Positions 1 through 10,918 are shown, numbered from the stretch's first letter. The stretch: DNA of 64,000 nt from Actinoallomurus sp963799975 (GCA_963799975.1 CAWCZF010000006.1:3286001-3350000); one strand, 5' to 3'. Notes: generated by a model from the sequence alone, not told the origin. Translations and numbers: made by a program.

Positions 1-357
1 GTGCCCGTGCCGGTCAGCGACGTCGACCGGGCGAAGGCGTTCTACACCGACCAGCTCGGCTTCACGCTCGACGTCGACGTGCGCCCCGCGGAGGGCGTAC
101 GGGTGGTGCAGCTGACGCCGCCGGGCTCGGCCTGCTCGATCACGCTGACCGAAGGTCTCCCGTTCCTCGACATGCCGGTCGGCACCCTGCGCGGCCTGCA
201 CCTGGTGGTGAGCGACATCGAGCAGGCACGCGCCGACCTGATCAAGCGCGGCGTCGAGGTCGGCGAGGTCCAGGACATGGGCGGCGTCTACTACGCCGCG
301 ATCTCCGACCCCGACGGCAACACCTGGACCCTCCAGCACATGCCCTGGCGCGTCTGA
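1..357 (+). CDS. VOC-family protein (glyoxalase/bleomycin-resistance fold), 5' end outside window
   Basis: The 118 visible residues form one VOC domain. They open with VPVSDVDRAKAFYTDQLGF, the usual first strand and helix of the family, and close with ISDPDGNTWTLQ, the usual metal-site strand. Relatives normally begin five to ten residues earlier, so the GTG at position 1 is probably an internal valine and the true start lies before the window. The substrate cannot be read from the sequence; members include lyases, dioxygenases and antibiotic-binding proteins. It runs toward the ltp2 gene and is not obviously part of the steroid operon. Confidence 0.8.
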   Translation: MPVPVSDVDRAKAFYTDQLGFTLDVDVRPAEGVRVVQLTPPGSACSITLTEGLPFLDMPVGTLRGLHLVVSDIEQARADLIKRGVEVGEVQDMGGVYYAAISDPDGNTWTLQHMPWRV

Positions 358-458
358 CCGGCCCGCCCGCGTTCCCGGGCGCGGCGCCCGCCACCGCGTA
401 GCGGCGGAGGCGGGTCGCGGCCGGACGGAGTGGGGGAGGGAGGGCCCGGCGGGCTCCC

Positions 459-1638
459 TTACGCCGCGCGGCTCAGGATCAGGCCGCTCGTCGGCACGCC
501 CGTACCCGCGGTGACCAGGACGTTCTCCACGCCGGGCACCTGGTTGACCGAGGTGCCGCGGACCTGGCGTACCGCCTCGGCGATGCCGTTCATGCCGTGG
601 ATGTACGCCTCGCCGAGCTGGCCGCCGTTCGGGTTCACCGGGAGACCCCCGCCGAGCTCGATGCCGCCGTCCGGCGATGAAGTCGCGCGCCTCGCCCCGG
701 CCGCAGAAGCCGAGCTCCTCAAGCTGGATCAGCACGAACGGCGTGAAGTGGTCGTACAGGATCGCCGTCTGCACGTCCGCGGGGCGCAGGCCCGAGCGTT
801 CCCACAGCGCGCGGCCGACCACGCCCATCGCGGGCAGGCGCGGCCAGGTCGGTCGTCGTAGTAGCCGAACATCATCATCTGGTTCGGGCCGGAGCCCTGC
901 GCGGCGGCCGTGATGATCGCCGGCGGCGTGCGTCAGGTCGCGGGCGCGGTCCGCGCCGGTGACGACGATCGCCACGCCGCCGTCGGACTCCTGGCAGCAG
1001 TCGAGCAGGTGCAGCGGCTCGACCACCCACCGGCTCGCCTGGTGCTCCTCCAGCGTGATCGGCCGCTCGTGGAACCACGCGCAGCGGGTTCGTGGCGGCG
1101 TGGCGGCGCATCGCCACCGCGACCCGGCCGAAGTCCTCGCTCGTCGCGCCGTACTCGTGCATGTAGCGCCGGGCCTGCATCGCGACCCACGCGGCCGGCG
1201 TGGCGAAGCCGTACGGCAGGTGCCAGGAGAACTCCATGCCCGGTCGAGGTCGGGCTCCCGGCGAGGCCGCGTTGGCCTGGCCGAACCGGTGCCCGGACCG
1301 CTCGTTGAACGCCCGGTAGCACACGACCGTCCTCGCCTGCCCGGACGCGACCGCCATCGCGGCGTGCGCGACCGTGCCGCAGGCCGCGCCGCCGCCGTAG
1401 TCGACGCGGGAGAAGAACGCTCAGCTCCGGGATGCCCAGCTCGCGGGCCACGGCGATCTCGGCGTTGGCGTCCTGGGTGAACGTCACGAGGCCGTCGACG
1501 TCGGCCGGCGTCAGGCCCGCGTCGCTTGATCGCGGCGATGCACGCCTCGGCGGCGAGCTGCAGCTCCGAGCGGCCCGACTCCTTGGAGAACTCCGTCGCG
1601 CCGATGCCGGCGATGGCCGCCCGCCCGGAGATCGTCAT
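459..1638 (-). CDS. ltp2: Ltp2-like steroid side-chain aldolase (SCP-x thiolase fold), several apparent frameshifts
   Basis: This is the last gene of an igr-type operon. The N-terminus (MTISGRAAIAGIGATEFSKE) and C-terminus (GGLPVNPNGGQLGEAYIHG, then VLVTAGTGVPTSG) are those of actinobacterial lipid-transfer/thiolase-like proteins. In mycobacteria Ltp2 works with the DUF35 domain of ChsH2 to split a 17-hydroxy C22-steroid-CoA into androstenedione and propionyl-CoA. The ATG at 1638 overlaps the chsH1 stop codon (ATGA), which suggests translational coupling. The reading frame changes near 1525, 1425, 1080, 880 and 700, yet each piece keeps family sequence. I infer sequencing indels, but genuine decay is not excluded. 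Confidence 0.75.
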
Positions 1639-2026
1639 GCGGGCTCCTCCAGCCGTACGGTCGCGGTCACGTGGTCGCCGAGGCTGACCGCGCCGCGTAC
1701 GTCGAGCGTGCAGCGGATCGGTCGCTGCGCGCGGTGAGGCGAAGCGTGTCCCCCGCGTACGCGGGCACGCCGAGCCGCAGCGCGATGCCGGCCAGGCGCG
1801 CGTCCGGCAACCGCTCCAGGACGCAGCGCTGGACCAGGCCCATCGTGGTGAGGATGTTGAGGAAGATGTCCGGCGACCCCTGCGCCCGCGCCACCGCCGG
1901 GTCGTGGTGCACGGGCATGAAGTCCCGCGTCGCCAGGGCGGTGGAGATCACGAACGTCGGCGTCAGCTCGATCCGCAGGTCCGGCTCGCCGTGCGGCTCC
2001 GGGAGGCAGGCCTCTTCTGGCTCGAG
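1635..2026 (-). CDS. chsH1: ChsH1-like MaoC enoyl-CoA hydratase subunit, start unresolved, one apparent frameshift
   Basis: A small MaoC-fold (hot-dog) protein containing ISTALATRDFMPVHHDPAVA and DIFLNILTTMGLVQR, which closely resembles M. tuberculosis ChsH1 (Rv3541c). With ChsH2 it hydrates the C17-C20 double bond of 3-oxo-4,17-pregnadiene-20-carboxyl-CoA. The motif DFMPVHHD carries the hydratase Asp/His pair. No ATG, GTG or TTG is in frame between the chsH2 stop (2027-2029) and residue FVISTA near 1954, so the start codon was probably lost to an indel. A further frame change near 1735 is needed to reach the C-terminal GDHVTATVRLEEPA. Confidence 0.72.
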
Positions 2027-2942
2027 TCAGGCCGGCTGGGACGCGCGCCGGGTGCCGCGTCGCCACTGCGGCAGCATGAGCTCCTCGTCGATCCGCTGGA
2101 AGCGCAGCTCCACCGGCATGCCGACGAACACGTCCCCGGGCGGGCAGCCGAGCAGGTTGCCGACCATCCGCACGCCCTCTTCCAGCTCGACCAGCGCCAC
2201 GACGTACGGGGGCCGCAGCCCGGGCACCGGCGGATGGTGGTGCACCACGTAGCTGTGCACGACGCCCCGGCCCGCGCGCCGTGACGTGGTCGCGCTTGGT
2301 CGCGTGGCAGCGCGGGCACATCGGGCCGGGCGGGTGGCGCAGCGCGCCGCACTCGGCGCAGCGCTGGATCCGCAGCTCGCCCGCCCGCGCGCCGTCCCAG
2401 AAGAAGGCGTTGTCCGGGCCGATGGCCGGGCGCGGCGGATACCGCCGCCCGCCGCCCGATGCGGCGCGGCCCGGCGGGCTTGAACTTCAGCACCCGGAAC
2501 AGCATCTCGGCGACGCGCTCGTCCCCGGAGTACCAGCGCTGGTGCCAGGTGACGAAGTAGCCCTCGCCGAGCGCGGTCCGCTTGGGCCCGGTCGACCTCG
2601 CCGAGCCGTACGGAGGGGCGCAGGTGCTCGCCCACCCGTACGTACCGGTCGTAGGTCTGCTCGCAGTTGGTGGCGACCACGCCGGTGTAGCCCGCCTCGT
2701 CGCAGCGCCGCCATCATGCGCGCCGGCCGGGCGTCGGGATCCGGTCCCGCAGGCCGGTGCATGCGACCAGACCTGGATCATCGCCGGCGGGGCGTACCTC
2801 CTCCCAGAGCGGGCTGGTGTCGCCGAGCGCGCTCGGTCCAGTGGTGGATCATGGCGGAGTTCACCGGGTCCGGGCACGGCGGCGCCGGCCGCTCGCCCTC
2901 GGCGGCGAACTCCGCGGCGAGCCTCATCAGCCGATCGTGCAT
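2027..2942 (-). CDS. chsH2: ChsH2-like MaoC + DUF35 (OB-fold) protein, several apparent frameshifts
   Basis: Two-domain partner of ChsH1 and Ltp2. The N-terminal MaoC half has DPVNSAMIHHWTERA, GVVATNCEQTYDRY and TALGEGYFVTWHQ. The C-terminal DUF35 half has a zinc ribbon (about RCAECGALRHPPGPMCPRC) and an OB fold ending in VVALVELEEGVRMVGNL. In mycobacteria the MaoC half pairs with ChsH1 as hydratase and the DUF35 half docks Ltp2 for the retro-aldol step. The ATG at 2942 follows GGGAGAG at a good distance; GTG at 2960 is an alternative. At least four frame changes (roughly 2800, 2720, 2600 and 2460) interrupt the gene and are probably sequencing indels. Confidence 0.75.
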
Positions 2943-2969
2943 GCTCTCTCCCTCGGCCACGCGACCGCG

Positions 2970-4148
2970 TCAGCGAGGGGCCCGCGGCAGGCCGAGGCCG
3001 ATCATCGCGATGATCTCGCGCTGGATCTCGTTGACGCCGCCGCCGAAGGTCAGCACGAGCGCGCCCTTGACCCCGCGGTCCAGGCGGTCGATCAGGTCGC
3101 GCGTCTCCTCGTCGCCGGGGTCGCCGTACCGCGCCAGCGCCTCGCCGACGATGCGCCCGGCGTCCTGCATCCGCTCCGAGCCGTAGATCTTGGTGGCCGA
3201 GGCGTCGGGCGCGCCGAGCCAGCCGAGGTCCATGTTGGCCGCGACCTGCCAGTTGAGCAGCTCGTTGATGCGCAGGTAGGCGTGGACCTGGCGGCGACCG
3301 CGCGGCGTACGGCGGGCTCCTCGATCAGCGGCCGCCCGTCGCGGCCCGGCTTGGTGCGCGCCCAGCGGACGAACCGGTCGTAGGTGTGGCCGAGGTTGCC
3401 CGCCGGGCCGAGCGTGACCCGCTCGTGGTTGAGCTGGTTGACGATGAGGTCCCAGCCCTGGTTCTCCTCGCCCACGAGCATGTCGAGCCGGCACGCGCAC
3501 GTCCTGGTAGTAGGTGGAGTTGGTGTGGTGGCGGCCGTCCATCGTGATGATCGGCGTCCAGGAGAACCCCGGGTCGGAGCAGTCGGCGATGAGCATCGAG
3601 ATGCCCTTGTGCTTCCTGGCCTCCGGGTCGGTGCGGACGGCGAGCCAGATGTGGTCGGCGTGGTGCGCGCCGGAGGTGAAGATCTTCTGCCCGTTGACGA
3701 CGTAGTGGTCGCCGTCGCGTACGGCGGTGGTGCGCAGCGCGGCCAGGTCGGTGCCCGCGCCGGGCTCGCTGTAGCCGATGGCGAAGTGGCACTCGCCGGC
3801 CAGGATGCGGGGCAGGAAGCGCTTCCTCTGCGCCTCGGTGCCGTACTGGACGAGCGTCGGGCGCGACGGTGTTGCAGCGTGATGATCGGGTACGGCACCT
3901 CGGCGCGGGCGATCTCGTTGGCGAAGATCTGCTGCTCCACCGGGCCGAAGCCGCGCCCGCCGTACTCCTCCGGGAGCGCGATGCCGAGCATCCCGTCGCC
4001 GGCCGAGCCGCCGGCAGTGCTCCATGTACGCGCCGCCGAACGGGTCCTGGGCGATCAGGTCGCGCTGCCCGGCGGTCAGGCAGCCGCGGAAGTAGTCGCG
4101 CAGCTCGTCGCGCAGGGCCTGCTGCTCCTCGGTCAGGTCGATGAACAT
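2970..4148 (-). CDS. fadE29: FadE29-like acyl-CoA dehydrogenase subunit (ChsE2), compensating frameshifts
   Basis: About 392 residues. The start (MFIDLTEEQQALRDELRDYF) and end (FGGGVNEIQREIIAMIGLGL) share one frame, with two internal stretches shifted out and back near 3860-4020 and 3310-3490. Acyl-CoA dehydrogenase signatures include HFAIGYSEPGAGTDLAALRT and VNGQKIFTSGA. It is a very close match to Rv3543c. FadE28 and FadE29 form an alpha2beta2 flavoenzyme that dehydrogenates the three-carbon side chain of 3-oxo-4-pregnene-20-carboxyl-CoA. Its ATG (4148-4146) shares one base with the fadE28 stop codon (TGATG), which fits coupled translation. Confidence 0.85.
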   Translation of the reverse strand: MFIDLTEEQQALRDELRDYFRGCLTAGQRDLIAQDPFGGAYMEHCRRLGRRRDARHRAPGGVRRARLRPGGAADLRQRDRPRRGAVPDHHAATPSRPTLVQYGTEAQRKRFLPRILAGECHFAIGYSEPGAGTDLAALRTTAVRDGDHYVVNGQKIFTSGAHHADHIWLAVRTDPEARKHKGISMLIADCSDPGFSWTPIITMDGRHHTNSTYYQDVRVPARHARGRGEPGLGPHRQPAQPRAGHARPGGQPRPHLRPVRPLGAHQAGPRRAAADRGARRTPRGRRQVHAYLRINELLNWQVAANMDLGWLGAPDASATKIYGSERMQDAGRIVGEALARYGDPGDEETRDLIDRLDRGVKGALVLTFGGGVNEIQREIIAMIGLGLPRAPR

Positions 4149-5294
4149 CAGGCCACCAGAGCTCCGATCAGGTCGAGGCGGGCCTCCGCGCCGCCGAGCA
4201 GGTGCGCGTAGTGCTTGATCCAGGCGAAGTGGCGATGCAGCGGATAGGTGACGTCGAGGCCGAGGCCGCCGTGCAGGTGCTGGCAGGTGTAGGCGGCCTT
4301 CAGCGCGCCGTCGCAGGCCGCCCAGGCGGCCACCGCGAGCACCTCGGCGGCGTCGTCAGGCCGCGGTCGAGCCGCCACGCGCCCGCCCACAGGGCGACGT
4401 CGAGCGCGCGCTTGGCGATGTAGACGTCGCCGACCTGCATCGTCACGGCCTGGAACTCGGCGAGCGCCCGGTCGAACTGCTCGCGCGTCCTGACGTGCTC
4501 GGTGGTGAGCCGCAGGGCCGAGTCCAGCGCGCCGGCGAAGCCGGCGACCGCGCCCGACGGTGGCATGCCCGAGGAGGGTCTCGTGCGCCCCGGCCCCGAG
4601 CAGGGCGCCCGCCCCGGCGCGTACGCCGGCCAGGCCGAGCCGCGCCATCGGCTCGCCGGTGGCCGAGGGGTGCGGTGACAGGGTGACCTTGCCGGGTTCG
4701 AGCGCGAACACGCCGACGCCGCCGTCCTCGGTACGCGCCGGGACGAGGATGTACGCGGCCTGCTCGGCGTAGGGGACGAACGTCTTCACGCCGTCGAGCA
4801 CCCACGCGTCGCCGTCACGTGTCGCGGTCGTGGCAACGGTGGCGGTGGCCGGAGGCACCGCCACCGCGCCGGACTGGTGTGCCGGGGCGGCCCAGGCGGA
4901 CGCGGCGAGGTCGCCCGGTTCGCGCACGGCCGCGGTGAGGATCAGGTCGCCGTCGGCCAGGGCCGCGAGGCCCGCGCGGCGTGCTCCGTCGCCGTGCCGG
5001 GCGACGGTGAGCGCCGCGGTCAGCGTGGCGTAGGCGGGGACCGGGGCGGCGTGCGCGCCGATCTCGCGCAGGATCACTGCCAGTTCCACCGCGCCGAGGC
5101 CGGATCCGCCGAGGTCCTCGGGCAGGCAGGCCGCGAGCAGGCCCGCGCCCGCGAGCGTCTTCCAGAGCTTCCCGTCATGCGACGCGCCGGACCGCTCGTG
5201 CGCCTCGAGGCGTACGTGGGCGGCCTCGCGGTCCAGCAGGCCGGCGGCGAGGCTTGCGCAGCTCCTGAGCGTTCTCGTCGAGGTCGAAGTCCAT
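4148..5294 (-). CDS. fadE28: FadE28-like acyl-CoA dehydrogenase subunit (ChsE1), three apparent frameshifts
   Basis: First gene of the igr-type operon. It begins MDFDLDENAQELRK at 5294, just downstream of a KstR-like palindrome. Readable blocks include PEDLGGSGLGAVELAVILRE, DGVKTFVPYAEQA, LRLTTEHVRTREQFDRALAE and TCQHLHGGLGLDVTYPLHRH, the order seen in FadE28 (Rv3544c). It is the partner of FadE29 in the heterotetrameric steroid acyl-CoA dehydrogenase. Frame changes near 5255, 4560 and 4350 break it; the last two compensate each other. A long open frame continuing upstream through the operator to 5965 is antisense to kstR and not real. Confidence 0.83.
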
Positions 5295-5340
5295 GGGTTC
5301 CCTCTCCGGCTGCCCGCGGCGAGCGGCCGCCCGACACAAA

Positions 5341-5356
5341 CTAGAACAGATTCTAG
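5341..5356. promoter_or_regulatory. KstR-like operator for the igr-type operon
   Basis: CTAGAACAGATTCTAG is palindromic in its outer six bases (CTAGAA/TTCTAG) and sits 47 bases upstream of the fadE28 start. The known KstR box is a palindrome around AACnnGTT. This copy has AACAGATT, one base off in the right half-site. Its position suits repression of the minus-strand operon. Confidence 0.65.
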
Positions 5357-5440
5357 TACGGCTGCGCGTTCATGGAACGGGTCTCGCCCTGCCCATGCGG
5401 CCCGGCCGCGACGGCGCGAGCGCCCGCCAGGACGCGGGAG

Positions 5441-5454
5441 GATAACGTGTTCTC
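5441..5454. promoter_or_regulatory. kstR: Candidate KstR autoregulatory box
   Basis: GATAACGTGTTCTC contains the AACnnGTT core and lies 53 bases before the kstR start. The flanks (GAT/CTC) are weaker than in the other boxes in this window. KstR represses its own gene in mycobacteria, so a site here is expected. Confidence 0.5.
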
Positions 5455-5506
5455 GCAGCGTGTACGCTGGTGCGCACACCGGTGCCGCCCGATCGGAGGT
5501 GACGAC

Positions 5507-6094
5507 GTGACCGCAGAACCGGCCTCGGCCCCTCCGCCGGCGGGGCGCTCGCGCAGTCAGCTCCAGCGCCGCAAGCGCATCCTCCAGGCGGCCGCCGCCC
5601 TGGCCTCGCGCGGCGGCGTCGAGGCGATGCAGATGCGCACCGTCGCCGAGCGCGCGGGCGTGGCCCTGGGCACGCTCTACCGTTACTTCCCGTCCAAGAT
5701 GGACCTCGTCGTCGCGGTCGTCAACGAGGAGATGGACACCCTCGAAGCCGGCCTGGACCGCCGCCCCCCGGCCTCGGGCAGCCCCGCCGGCCGCGCGGTC
5801 GAGGTGCTGATGCGGGCGACGCGCGGGCTGATGCGCGAACCGGAGCTCGCGGACGCCCTGATCCGCTCCCTGCTGCTGTCCGACGTGCGCACCGACCTCG
5901 GTGACCGGATGGCGGCGATGCTCGCGCGGGTGGCCGGCGACGGCGCGAGCGGCGACGAGCAGCACGTACTGCTACGGTCGCTCTCCAGCGTCTGGGTCAT
6001 GGAGATGATCGAGATGCTCCGCGGCCGCGGCGGCGACGAGCAGATCCAGACCCGGCTGGAGATCGCCGCCGGGCGGCTGCTCGCGGGCTTTTGA
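5507..6094 (+). CDS. kstR: KstR-like TetR-family repressor of steroid degradation
   Basis: 195 residues. The N-terminal helix-turn-helix (about 20-70) reads RRKRILQAAAALASRGGVEA, then MRTVAERAGVALGTLYRYFP, nearly identical in pattern to mycobacterial KstR; the rest is the helical ligand domain. KstR binds DNA until a cholesterol-derived CoA thioester (3-oxocholestenoyl-CoA) releases it. The GTG at 5507 is chosen because GGAGG (5495-5499) precedes it by seven bases and it matches the family start; the open frame extends upstream to 5372 without support. It is divergent from the igr-type operon, and at least six candidate boxes lie in this window. Confidence 0.85.
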   Translation: MTAEPASAPPPAGRSRSQLQRRKRILQAAAALASRGGVEAMQMRTVAERAGVALGTLYRYFPSKMDLVVAVVNEEMDTLEAGLDRRPPASGSPAGRAVEVLMRATRGLMREPELADALIRSLLLSDVRTDLGDRMAAMLARVAGDGASGDEQHVLLRSLSSVWVMEMIEMLRGRGGDEQIQTRLEIAAGRLLAGF

Positions 6095-6109
6095 CGCTCA
6101 TGTGACACC

Positions 6110-6253
6110 TCAGGCGCGAGCGCCCGCCTGCTGGAGGTCGCGATACAGCCCCGATCGCAGGAGCTGGAGGAACAGCCGGGCGAGAAGGGCCTCGAGGAGC
6201 ATCACGAGGGCCTTCGCGAGGATGGTCGAGACGAGGTCGGGCACGGGGAACAC
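6110..6253 (-). CDS. Small hydrophobic protein, 47 aa, unknown
   Basis: Read on the minus strand from GTG at 6253 to TGA at 6110: begins MFPVPDLVSTILAKALVMLL and ends QQAGARA. It is an amphipathic, Leu/Ala-rich helix with regular Arg residues, and could be a membrane-associated peptide. Codon third positions are G/C rich as in the neighbours. It is convergent with kstR (16 bases between stops) and lies downstream of the P-type ATPase gene on the same strand side, but with an independent start. No clear ribosome site is visible, so it is a candidate only. Confidence 0.4.
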   Translation of the reverse strand: MFPVPDLVSTILAKALVMLLEALLARLFLQLLRSGLYRDLQQAGARA

Positions 6254-6373
6254 CTAACACATCGAGGGATGCTTTCGACCCGAGTATGCCTCCTTGTCCG
6301 GTTTTCTGGAAACGCTGACGGTAACGAGAGAGTGAACATCCGCTGACGTGCCGTGACGGGCGAGATCTCGCCG

Positions 6374-9300
6374 TCAGGCGGTCGGCCACACGGTGCGCCA
6401 GAGCGTACGCGCGCCGTCCACGACCTCCTCAGGAAGCGCGCCGGCGATGCCCTTCGGCAGGCCGTCGCCCAGGCCCTCCGCGACGCCGTCCTTGACCTCC
6501 CCGGCGAGGCGCATCGCCGCCTCGCTCCCCGGCACCCAGGCGACCAGCGTGCCCGCGGGCAGGCGCGTGACCAGCACCGCCCCGGCCGCGTACGCCCCGG
6601 CGCAGCCGAGAGCGATCGCCCAGCCGTGCGGGAGCAGCGGCCTGCTGCCGAAGAATTGGCTCAGCACCGGCACCTGGACGATGACGCCGAGCGCGGCCAG
6701 CGAGGCGATTCCGGACGCCAGCACCAGCGGGTCGCGGCCGCCCGCCGCGATGGTCTGCGCGAGCTGGGTGCCGACCAGGGCGACCAGCCCGATCGTGTCG
6801 GCCTGGCAGCGGGTGCCGCTCATCCGCCCGAGCGTCCAGGCGGTCATGGCCGCGCCGGTCGTCGCCGTCGCGCGTACCGCGATGTCGCGGGTGAGGGCCG
6901 CGCCGAGCGAGCGTTCGGGCCCCTCCTGGAGCAGTTCCTCCTGACTGACGCCCGAGGGCGGCCGCGCGGCCAGCGCCACCGCGGGCAGCATGTCGGTGAG
7001 CAGGTTGACCAGCAGGAGCTGGCGGACGTTGAGCGGGCTCGCGCCGCTGACCAAGCCGGTGAGCACGGTGAAGGCGATCTCGCCGAGGTTGCCGCCGAGC
7101 AGCACGGCCAGCGCGTCGCGGGTGGAGCGCCACATCGCGCGGCAGTCGGCGATCGCGTCGGTGATCGTCTCGATCCGGTCGTCGGTGACGACGACGTCCG
7201 CGGTCTCGCGCGCGGCCGGAGTGGCGCGCTCTCCGAGAGCGATCCCGACGTCGGCCAGCCGGATCGCCGGGGCGTCGTTGGCCCCGTCGCCGGTGACCGC
7301 GACGACCCGGCCCGCCGTACGCAGCGCCTGGACGACGCGCGCCTTCTGGCTCGGGCTCACCCGGGCGAACACCGAGACGCCCGCCAGCGCGCCGGCGAGC
7401 TCCTCGTCGGCCAGGGCGTCGAGGTCGGCGCCGGTCATGATCTTGCCGTTGAGGAGGTTCAGCTCGGCGGCGATGGCCTCCGCGGTCGTGGGATGGTCCC
7501 CAGTGATCATCATCACGTCGACGCCGGACCGGCGCAGCCGCCGGACCGCCTCGGCCGCCGTGGGCCGTACCGGATCGGCGATGCAGACCAGGCCGAGGAA
7601 GCACAGCTTGCCGATGCGCGCTTCGTCCAGGTCCTGGCGGCCCGACGCCTCGCGCTCGGCGACCGCGAGCACCCGGTAGCCGAGACGCGCCAGCCGGTCC
7701 ACCTCCTGTTCGATCTTCTCCCGCGCGTCTGCGTCGAACTCGGCGACGCCTTCGTCGCGCGCCCACGTGCCGCAGCGGTCCAGGACGGTCTCCGGCGCGC
7801 CCTTCACGCTGAGGATCTGCCCGTCGGGCGTACGGCCGAGCACCGCGTGGAAGCCGCGGGCCGGCTCGAACGGCATCTCGTCCACGCGCTTCCAGGCGCC
7901 GAGCCCCTCGGAGTCGGCCATCTCCAGATTCTTGGCGGCCCGGATGATCGCCCGGTCGGTGGGGTGCGGCAGCCTGCGGCCGACCTGCTCGGGGCTGGCC
8001 CGAAGCGCGGCCGCGACGATCACCCGGCGTCGCGGCGACAGCTCGTCCATCGGCACCGCCGACTCGCCGTCGGAGACCATCCGCAGCCGAAGCCGCCCCT
8101 TGGTCAGGGTGCCGGTCTTGTCGAAGCACAGGATGTCGACCCGGCCGAGTGCCTCGATCGTGGACGGGTTGCGTACGAGCGCGCCGCGCCGCGACAGGCG
8201 GCGTGCCGTCGCCAGCTCCGCCGCGGTGGCGACGAACGGCAGGCCCTCGGGCACCGCGGCGACGGCGAGACTGACCGCCGGGCCCAGCGCCTGGGCGAGC
8301 GGACGCCCGCGCAGCAGGTCCGAGAGGAACAGTCCCGCGCCGGCACCCAGCGCGACGGGCAGCGTCACCGCGGTGAGGTCCTGGAGGCGCGACTCCACGC
8401 CGCCCGGCCTGCGCTCGCCGGCGAGTTGCGCGGTGCGGCCGATCTCGGTACGGTCCCCGGTGGCCACGACCACGCACGTCGCCTCGCCCGCCGCGATGAC
8501 CGTGCCCTCATAAAGCATCGAGGTACGGTCCGCGACGGCGTTGGCCACGCTCGGCCGCGCGCTCTTGGTACGAGCTGCGACTCACCGGTGAGGCTGGACT
8601 CATCCACCTCCAGGCCTTTGGCGGCCAGCAGCCGGCAGTCGGCCGGCACGGCGTCGCCCGCGCTGAGCATCACGACGTCGCCGGGTACGAGCTGCTCCGC
8701 GGTCGCCGTGTCGCCGTCCTCGCCGCCCGTGCCGCCCTTGGCACCCGCGCCGGTCCCGCCGGGACGCCGCAGCCGTACGCGCACCGCGCTCAGGTCGACG
8801 AGCTGCCGCAGGGCACGGTCGGCGCCGACGCGCTGCACGCCGGACATCAGCGCGTTCACGCCCAGGACGGTGCCGATCAGGGCGGCGTCGGTGATCGAGC
8901 CGACCACGGCGGAGACGCCCGCCCCGGCCGCGAGCGCCGGAGTGAGCGGGTTGTCCAGCTCCTCGACCGTGACGCGGGCCAGCCCGGGGATCTCCGGCGC
9001 GCCGTTGTGCTCGTGCGCGCGGCGGCGGTCCGCCTCCGCCGCGGTAAGGCCCGCGGCCGAGGTGTCGAGCCGGTCCAGCACGGCCTGCGCCGGCCACGCG
9101 TGCCACGGCGTGCGGTCGGCGGAGGCGACCGGCGGCCGCCGGCTCACCGCGAGACCCGCCCAGGTGCCGGTCGCGAGCGCCGACAGTGCCGCCATGTCGA
9201 CCGCGAGCTGCGCGCGGCGTGCGGCGTTCTCCGGGGTACCGGTCGCGGCGAGCAGCGCGCCGGCCACCGAGCCGACCTCGGCGATGCGAGCCGACCGTGC

Positions 9301-10918
9301 GCTCACGTCGCGCGCCGGCATCAGCGCCTCGATCAGCGGGTACACCTTGGCCAGGCCGGGGCCGCAGAGGATGTGGGCGCCCCAGGGCGGATGCCCGTTC
9401 GCGCCCAGGATGCCGACGCCGACGTCGGCGGCGGCCAGCGCCGCCCCGCCGCGCGCGGAGATCAGCAGGACCGTACGGCCCTCCTCCTGGAGCCCGCGCA
9501 CCGAGGCCGGCAGGCGGCTGCCGCCCGGCACCGCGCGGTCGGCCGGCAGCCGGCGGCGCATCGCGGCGGCCGCGCCCGCGATCGCGACCGGGCAGACGCG
9601 CCGGGCGGCCGCGATCAGCGACTCGGCCAGCGCGTCCAGCTCGACCACGACGGACACCAGCGCGACCGCCGTGCGGCCGCGCGTGAGGAGGAGCACGGTC
9701 GCGCCGCTCCTGCGCATCTCCTCGACCCGCTCCTGCGCGCCGTCGAGCCGCGGCGGAGGCCCGCAGCGGCGCCACCGCCCACGGCCCGTCCGCGTGACGG
9801 ATGCTCAGCCGGTGCACGTCGACCAGCGCGTGGACGCGCTCGTGCACCTCCTCGGGCGGTACGGCGTCAGAGATCGGCACGACGTCCTCGACGACGAGTT
9901 CGCCGGTGCGCAGCGCGGACGCGTCGATGACGACCAGGTCCACCCGATCCAGCCGGCGCAGCGCGTCCGGCTCGACCACGACGACGTCGCGGCGGCCCGC
10001 GGACAGGCCGAGCTGGGCGGCGAAGGCGTCCCGGCCGAGCCGCGCCGCCTTGGGCACGCCCGCTGCCAGCACGCCCTGGGCGCGCCCGGCGTCGCGGCTG
10101 AGCGCGTACGTGCCGACGGCCGCGGTCAGCGCCGCGGGGATCGTCCACGCGGCGCGCTCCACCGGCCCGTACGGCAGCGGCACCGGCCGCGGCGGCACGT
10201 CGAGCGGATCGGCGTGGAACGCGCCGGCGATGGGAGCGAGGTGCTGGGCGCGCCGGTTCCAGGTCGCGAGGTGGCCGCGCATCTCGACGATCCGGATCAG
10301 CCGGTGCACCGAGTTGATGAGGGGCCCGGTCGGCTGGTAGGCGAGCGCGTGCGTGATCGCGACGCCCCCGCCGAGGATCAGGTCGGTGGCCGGGCGGCCC
10401 AGCCGCCGCTCCAGCCCGCCCCGCACCTGCGGCGCCGCGTCGGCCATCGCCGCCAGCGTCGCCACCCCGGGCGGGAGCGGAGTCGCGCGTACGAGCCGTC
10501 CTGCCACGGCCGCTCCCCCGCCGGCCAGGTACGCGCCGACGAGAACGGACTCGCGGATGACCGTCTGCTTCGCCGGGTGACCGCGGCTCGAGAACGGCGC
10601 GCCGCCGAGGCCGTGCATCTCCTCGACGGCCTCGACGACGTCGAGGAGCGCGTCCACCGGCGTCTCGTCGCCGTGCAGGACCAGGACGAGCCCGAGGGGC
10701 GCGTTCACCTCGGCGCGCGTCACGCCCGCGATCTCGGTCAGCCGTTCGACGAGCGCCTTGGCGGCGGACTCGGTGCCCAGTTGGTGCACCCCGCGGACGC
10801 GGATGCGCGTACGGCCGGCGGAGGTGTGCGTCTGGCGTCGCTCCACGACGCCGGTGACGGCGCGCAGCGCGGTGCCGGGCAGGCCGGTCGTGGTCCCGAG
10901 AAGTCGTCGCAGTCGCAT
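6374..10918 (-). CDS. ctpI: CtpI-like very large P-type cation ATPase, two or three apparent frameshifts
   Basis: About 1,514 codons, matching the unusually long CtpI/CtpH family of actinobacteria (about 1,500-1,630 residues) rather than ordinary 700-900 residue pumps. The N-terminus has a degenerate heavy-metal-associated-like fold (HTSAGRTRIRVRGVHQLG, no CxxC), followed by a long membrane-rich insert specific to this family. The actuator motif is SSLTGES, the phosphorylation site CFDKTGTLTKG, and the hinge VVAVTGDGANDAPAIRLADV. The ion is not known. The start at 10918 follows AGGAAG by ten bases. Frame changes near 9755 and 8570 interrupt the gene and are probably sequence errors. A protein with a basic tail lies upstream on the same strand. 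Confidence 0.82.
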
